64,000 nucleotides of DNA from Streptomyces sp. Edi4 (GTDB lineage Bacteria; Actinomycetota; Actinomycetes; Streptomycetales; Streptomycetaceae). The position numbers and the translations under genes are program-made. The stretch is taken from the NCBI RefSeq assembly GCF_040253615.1, contig NZ_JBEJGY010000002.1:62001-126000 (forward strand), given 5' to 3'. Shown here in pieces: positions 58,992-64,000 of the stretch. Every line of letters starts with the position of its first letter. The stretch's first letter is position 1. Under the pieces are notes generated by a model, which searched no databases, had not been told where the DNA came from, and was given only the letters and a program-made list of their open reading frames with translations.

Positions 58992-59579
58992 TCAGTAGAG
59001 TCCGGGCACGCTGCCGGAGGAGTGGCCGGGCGCCATCCACTCGTGGAGCGCGAACCGCCGGTACACGTTCGGTCCGACGACCGTGTCGTACTCCCGGATG
59101 TCCGCCTGGTCCATGGCGTTGTTCCAGCGGTGCATCCAGTAGCGGTCCGCGACCCAGTAGGCGGTCTCCGCGACGGACGACCCGTCGAGGAGGAGGCTGT
59201 GGTCGTGGACCCGGCGCAGGGCCTCGGCAAGGTCGTCCGTAGTGATCGGCATTCCCTTGCTGGCCGCGACGGCGGCGAGCTTGTCATCGAGGGCATCCAC
59301 CCCGTGCTCCAAGGCGTATTCGAGGGCCTCGATTGCGGCTTCCCGGCCGTCGGCGAGATAGCCGGTGTACTCCTGACCGCCGCGCTTCAGCCGGTCGGTG
59401 AACTCCTCGGTGGTGAACTTGCCACGGCTGCGAGCGACCAGGCCAGCCACCATGGCGGCATGGTCCTGGGGGACCTGGGCGGCCTCGGTGGTCAGGCGCC
59501 GGCGGGCAGCGGTGTACGAGATGCCTTCGGCGTCGGCGAGTTCGCGGACGTCCTTCTTGAACTGCTTGTCGGTGGTCAC
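58992..59579 (-). CDS. 195-residue unknown protein, probably DNA-associated
   Basis: GTG 59579 follows TCGGGAGAGA. The N-terminal helices (KQFKKDVRELADAEGISYTA, ARRRLTTEAAQVPQDHAAMV) resemble a small helical DNA-binding start. The remainder is globular (KFTTEEFTDRLKRGGQEYTG, IEALEYALEHGVDALDDKLA, WVADRYWMHRWNNAMDQADI). A 256-base gap separates it from the next gene on the same strand. No family is recognised. Confidence 0.62.
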   Translation of the reverse strand: MTTDKQFKKDVRELADAEGISYTAARRRLTTEAAQVPQDHAAMVAGLVARSRGKFTTEEFTDRLKRGGQEYTGYLADGREAAIEALEYALEHGVDALDDKLAAVAASKGMPITTDDLAEALRRVHDHSLLLDGSSVAETAYWVADRYWMHRWNNAMDQADIREYDTVVGPNVYRRFALHEWMAPGHSSGSVPGLY

Positions 59580-59832
59580 GGTCTCTCCCGAGTCCCGGTG
59601 ACGGCGGTGACCCCACGCATCCCGCCGCGGGCACGGAGCCACGGACAGACAGATACCAGAGCGTGAGGCGGTGCCCCTTGTCCTCGTCGCCGGTCGCGGC
59701 GTGGGCGCGATACGGCTCGGAGTCGGGCCGACGCAGGCGGCCGACGCCCACCATAAAGCCCCGGAAGCCCCACCACATACGCCGCCACGCATCCACCTCG
59801 GACGGATGACACGGGACAGCCGCCCACAGCAC

Positions 59833-59862
59833 GAGGCCCCAGGCGACGACGCCTGGGGCCTC
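59833..59862. terminator. 13-bp hairpin terminator
   Basis: GAGGCCCCAGGCG, loop ACGA, CGCCTGGGGCCTC is perfect. It lies in the gene-free gap and would stop transcription in either direction. There is no T-run. Confidence 0.65.
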
Positions 59863-60095
59863 TCAGTGCACTTCGCTTGACCGTCCTGCTCAACGACCGG
59901 TCGCGGCCGGTGTCACGCCCATTCCATGCCCAGCTTCCGCAGCCCGTGGGCGGGGGGCTGGTTCACGGACGGTGACGCCGGCTGGGGCCTGTACGTCCCG
60001 GTCCACCGTGACGCGGTGACCGGCGTCGTCCTGGCGGAGGTTCGGGTCACCATCCCGCGCCGCCAGTAGCGGCTCACCGGCGCCATGAAGTGCGA

Positions 60096-60126
60096 GACCC
60101 CGGGCCCTGACAGCGGGCCCGGGGTC
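60096..60126 (-). terminator. terminator after the helicase gene
   Basis: GACCCCGGGCCC (60096-60107), loop TGACAGC, GGGCCCGGGGTC (60115-60126) is a 12-bp perfect stem starting 4 bases after the helicase stop on the minus strand. Confidence 0.7.
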
Positions 60127-60129
60127 CGG

Positions 60130-63052
60130 TCAGAGCCGGGGGCGGTCAGAGTCGTCGCGTTCGGAGTTCGGTCCGTACCGCTCGATGAGGTCGCAGGTGC
60201 AAGTCCCGCCCTCGTAGTGGGCCTTGTCGCACTCCTCGTGGTGGTCCCATGGCTGCCGCTCCGTCGGGGCCGCCGACGGAGCGGGCTGTGCCGGGGCGGC
60301 CTCGATGGCCAGGACTGCGCCCGCCCAGTCCATGCCCAGCGCGGCGAGGGCAGCGAGCTGCTCCGCCGTGAGCTTGTCGCGCCTCGACTTGGTGTTCGAG
60401 AGCCATACACCCAGCTTCACAGGTACCGGCTCCGCCTCGCCGTCGACCGTGATCTCCACGACCGTGCTGCGCGGGACGGGCCGCTGCCCTTCCTGCTTCA
60501 CCCACTGCGCCAGGGCGGCCAGCCCCCGCTGGAACGCCGCCTCAGCCTTGCTCCCGGCCTTCTTCGGGCCCCTGGCCGCGTTGACCGGCGCCGGGGCGAT
60601 CTCCTTCGGGGCGGCGGCTGTCACGGCGAGGGAGGCGCCCCGCACGCCCAGCGCGGTCAGCCGCTCGCGCTGCTCGGGCATGAGCTGCGCCCAGGTGCCC
60701 GGTTCTTGTTGTCGCCACCTCCAGGTACCGATGTCGTCGCCGTCGTAGACGACGCCCGGCGCGATGTAGGGCAGGTGGCCGTCGGCGTCGACCAGGTCGG
60801 CAAGGACGCGGTAGGAGCGCTGCCAGTTCAGCGGCCACGGGCAGTCCCAGTCCGGGTCGATCTCCGTCAGCTGCTGCGCGCGTGCGGCGGCCCGCTGCGG
60901 GTCCTTGCCCAGGCCGCCCTTCCTGCGCAGGTTCGCCATGTGCTGCCCGATCGGGACCATCGCCTCGCCCTCGCCCCATACCGCGTCCTGACGCGGCGCG
61001 AGGTGCCCGGTGGCCCGGCGGTACGCCCTGAGTGCGGCGAGTTTGTTCTCCCATGCTTCTTCGCCGGGCTCCCAGAGCATCCCGGCCTCCGGCAAGTCGA
61101 GCAGGGTCTTGCGCCGCTCCTCCAGCTCTCCGGCCCGCAGCGCTTTCCTCTGCTGGTGGACCCACCGCCCGAGGGGGAAGTCCTTGGTGACGCCGACCTC
61201 GACCTCGGTGTCGTACGGGACGGCGTAGACGCCGGTGATCTCATTCTCCTTCCGCCAGCGGATGAGGGCCTGGTAGCCCGCCAGCCACACGAGGCTTTCC
61301 GGCCGGTAGACCCGCGTGCGCAGGAACGCGGCGATGGTCGCCGCGTCCCGGGGAGAGGAGAAGTGCAACAGCGCGGACTCGGCGGCGGCGTCGGTGTCCT
61401 CCTGCTCCTGCTCCTGGTCCTCGCCCTCGCTGGCGCCGTTGGCCCCGACGATCCGCCCTTCCTCGTCACGCCGGACGTGGACGGTGCGCTTGCCGCTGGT
61501 GAGGGCGCGGGAGGCGAGCTGCTCGACCAGGCGCTCATCGTGTGAGCGAAGGCCCTGGAGGACGGCTACGAGCGGGCGGAAGCTGGCGCTGGCGACCATG
61601 TCGGTGGGGTCTTCATTCGGCTCCAGGAAGACCGGCACGATGATCCTGGCGACCTTGGTGGAGCCGTCCTTGTTGAGGCGGAGCGCGCGGCCGATGTTCT
61701 GGACGATCTCGACCTGGGAGCCGCGGGTGTCCGCGAAGCACACCGCCTCGACGCCCCGCTCGCCCGTGATGTCGACGCCTTCCCCGAGGACGCGAACGCT
61801 GGCGAGGAACGCCCGGTGGACCCGGCGCCCGGCCGCGTCGATGCCGTTGGCGAACTGGCGCAGGACCTCGCGGCGTTCGGCCACCAGGTGGTCGCCGCAC
61901 AGCCATGCCGACCACACCCGGTCCGGCGGGACATGGCGGCCGGCCTCCAGCTCGTAGAACTCCGCGTCGATCGACGACTTCGGCAGCTTGTCGGCGGCGG
62001 CCAGGTCGGCGTCGGACGCGTCGTTGGCGGCCAGGTCGGCGTCGGACGCGTCGTTCATGTACAGCTCGGCAGCGGTCTCCGGGAGCTTCTCCGCGAACGC
62101 GGCGGCCTCCTCCACCTTCTGGTGGAACGTCATGACCGTACGCAGGTTGTACGCCGCCGCGTGCTCCAGCAGGGCGGTCTGCAAGAGCGCCAGGCGCCGG
62201 CCCCGCCGCGCCTCCTCCGACTCCCCGAGGACCGGCGAGGGATCGCGGATTTCCAGGACGTCGATCTCGAACCCGGCGAGGATTTCCCGCTCGATCGCCT
62301 CGCTCAGCCCGAGCTCCGCGAGCCACGCGCCGTACGTTCCCTCCGGGTCGTCGGCCATGCTCGCGATCTCCGCCTCCTGGCTGTCCTCGCTCTTCTGCGG
62401 GCGGGCCGCGGCGAGGATGCGCGGGGTGGCGGTGAGGTAGAGCCGGAAGGCCGCTGGGATACGGGAGTTGTCGTGGATCGCCGCCCACGGCCTCCCGAGA
62501 TCACCAGCGGTACCGTGCGCCTCATCCACGATCGCGAGGTCGAACGGGGCCATCCTGCTGGCCGTAAAGCCGCTCCCCGCCCGCCAGGGCGGCCTCGAGC
62601 GGCCCGCGAACCTTCCGCTGGCCCACGGGTGCGTCGATGTCCTCGCGGTCCACGAGAGAGGCGTACGTGGCGAACACGACGACGGGCCCGGACCCGGCCC
62701 ACAGGGCGAGCTGGATCGGGTTCGTGGTGGTGCGCACGCCCAGGGAGTTGAGGACCGTGTCGTTCTCCAGCGAGCACACCGCGACCATCGGCGCCCGATG
62801 ACCGACCAGCCGCCATGCCTGGGCGGTCTGCGCGAGCAGGTCCAGGGTCGGCACTGTGACGAGGATCCGGCCGTCGGGGAAGCACTCCAGAGCGCTCGCA
62901 GCGGCCATGATCGTTTTACCAGACCCGGTCGCTGACACGATCGTGCCCCGGGCACCCTGAGCGGGCACAGATGATCTTGCGGGGAATCCAACCCACTTAC
63001 GGAAAGCCGACTTCTGGTCGACCTGGTGTTCCTTGAGCGGAATCCTGCTCAT
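60130..63052 (-). pseudogene. DEAH-box helicase with helicase-associated repeats, one frame disruption
   Basis: ATG 63052 opens MSRIPLKEHQVDQKSAFRKW, and Walker A follows as SATGSGKTIMAAA (about 39-51). The frame runs to about 62555 (ERLYGQQ). It then shifts by one base and continues as MAPFDLAIVDEAHGTAGD (DEAH motif). LYLTATPR (motif III) and RVLGEGVDI, VEIVQNIGRALRLN (motifs V/VI) follow, with repeated helicase-associated modules (LRAYRRATGHLAPRQDA). The 2923 bases are one more than a multiple of three. Restored length is about 973 residues, normal for this superfamily 2 group. Decay or a sequence error is possible. Such helicases occur in phage-defence and plasmid loci. Its ATG overlaps the stop of the partner gene. 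Confidence 0.75.
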
Positions 63053-64000
63053 CGTCCATCACTCTCGCTCGTGCCATAAAGCCAGGCTTCCTGGAGCCTT
63101 TCGAGCGGGGTTTCCGATTCGCATTCCCTGCTCCAGACCCTCTTGAGCCGCATCGGATCGTTGTCGATCCGCTCGCACAGCACGAAGGACTCGGGCTGCT
63201 CGACCAGGTGGTAGACGCCGCGGGGGAAGACGCCGGGCGGGCCCGTGGATGCGCCACAGCTTCTCCAGCCGCGCCCGGTTGTCGACCAGGTACTGCTCCA
63301 GCGCCTTCGGATACGCCTCTCGGTCCGCCAGGCGTACGGTCCGCAGCATCATGCCCACCAGCTCGCGGGACAGCTCCTTGTCCCACTGGGCGCCGCTGGT
63401 GCCGGTCACGGCCGCGTAGTGCGGCTCACAGACGGCCAGGACCTGTTCGATCAGTTCAGGGGACGGCTCGCTTCCCTCCTCCTGGCCGTCATCGTCGCGG
63501 CTGGCGGTGTGCCGGTCTTCGAGCAGGGGCCAGGACAGGGCGGCGTCCACCAGGTCCAGGGCGTGGTGGGTGAGGTGTTGCAGGAGCAGGCGGGACAGGG
63601 CGCGGGCAGGGTCGCTGGTGTGCAGGTGGACGTCGTCCTCGGAGGCCCTGCCGCCGAGGAAGCCGAACTGTCCGGGGAAGACGATGGCGCGGGTGAAGAA
63701 GTCGCACAGGACGCCGAACATCTCCGGGTTGGGCATGCCGGTGACGTCCTGGCTGGTCTCGGCCCGCGCGGCGTTCATGACCACGTCGACGAACGTGCGG
63801 CGGGCGGCCTCCTGGCGCAGGACCTCACCGGCCGGTCCTTCCTCGGTCACCTCCACCACGCGGTACAGGCCCTGCTCGCCGTACAGGCCGCCCGGCCGCT
63901 CATTGGCCTGGCGCACCATGGCCAGGGCCTCCTCCACCGACCGCGCGTGCGCGTAGTTGGTCAGCGTGGCGCCCCCCGGGTGCTCCCGGACCGGTTCGCT
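63049..64000 (-). pseudogene. helicase partner gene, 5' incomplete, one frame disruption
   Basis: The frame is open at the right edge (starting REHPGGATLTNYAHARSVEE) and runs through TFVDVVMNAARAETSQDVTG, LLLQHLTHHALDLVDAALSW and LVGMMLRTVRLADREAYPKA to KLWRIHGPA. It breaks near 63240 and resumes one base on as GVFPRGVYHLVEQPESFVLC and RIDNDPMRLKRVWSRECESE. It ends in TSESDGR with a TGA inside the helicase ATGA (63049-63052). That overlap shows the resumed frame is the right one. The family is not recognised; the strict coupling suggests a functional partner of the helicase. Confidence 0.6.

Larger units (their letters stand above)
59580..60129. other. intergenic region bounded by hairpins
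   Basis: No gene is supportable in these 550 bases. A perfect 13-bp hairpin and a 12-bp hairpin mark transcript ends within it. The promoter of the 59579 gene should lie near its left edge. Confidence 0.5.

Noticed and set aside
1..64000. tRNA or integrase-flanked attachment site that would prove an integrative element
   Set aside because: No cloverleaf gene and no lone phage-type integrase next to repeats was found; the only tyrosine recombinases belong to the Tn554-type element.

Overview
The window reads as part of a large actinobacterial mobile replicon, most likely a conjugative plasmid (or a big integrative conjugative element) of Streptomyces or a close relative. The DNA is very GC-rich with strong third-position GC bias. 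GTG starts and 4-base ATGA/GTGA gene overlaps are common. Several families are typical of that group: DUF2637/SpdB-like, replication-relaxation, TcpC/TcpE conjugation proteins, XRE-DUF5753/DUF6879 and DUF6415. The species, the topology and the plasmid-versus-ICE status cannot be fixed from the sequence alone. No tRNA, rRNA or CRISPR array was seen.

Left part (1-20.8 kb), maintenance and conjugation. After a strong terminator (171-207) comes a parB-parA pair studded with five GTTTCCA-N-TGGAAAC palindromes that look like its parS centromere. A DUF2637 membrane protein follows, then a 930-base non-coding stretch with two families of short repeats (TTGGAA-type and TCCTTGCCC-type) that could be an origin or control region. 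Next is a tightly packed type IV secretion operon: VirB8/TcpC-like, TcpD-like, TcpE, VirB4/TcpF ATPase, VirB6/TcpH-like channel and an SLT-NlpC/P60 wall hydrolase. A second operon carries a coupling-type ATPase and a replication-relaxation protein. A PQQ-type beta-propeller lipoprotein lies between them on the opposite strand.

Middle (21-35.5 kb). A winged-helix-like protein precedes a complete actinobacterial Tad pilus operon: CpaB/SAF, CpaE-like, TadA, a 22-codon ORF, TadB, TadC, two pilin-like peptides, TadE, TadE-like and TadG-like. The operon ends in a 1166-residue membrane protein joining two LysM domains to a BTAD (SARP-type) domain. Two exported proteins follow.

An ISL3-family insertion sequence (36166-37946) separates this from a GntR-controlled cassette (38.0-43.7 kb). 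The cassette encodes a histidine phosphatase, a class I tRNA-ligase-like protein, an APH-type kinase, a pol-beta-type nucleotidyltransferase and a SAM methyltransferase. It is the best candidate here for an undescribed pathway.

Right part (44-64 kb), accessory genes. It holds a GGTGCG-rich intergenic tract, a second replication-relaxation protein, a DUF397-like/DUF6879/XRE regulatory trio, DUF6415 genes and a perfect 172-bp tandem duplication. A Tn554-type element (about 52595-58017; tnpA-tnpB-tnpC plus a TOPRIM-like cargo gene) has split a second TOPRIM-like gene. Removing exactly that interval restores the frame of the target gene. The right end holds two unknown genes and a DEAH helicase with a partner gene running off the edge. 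Both the helicase and its partner contain single-base frame disruptions.
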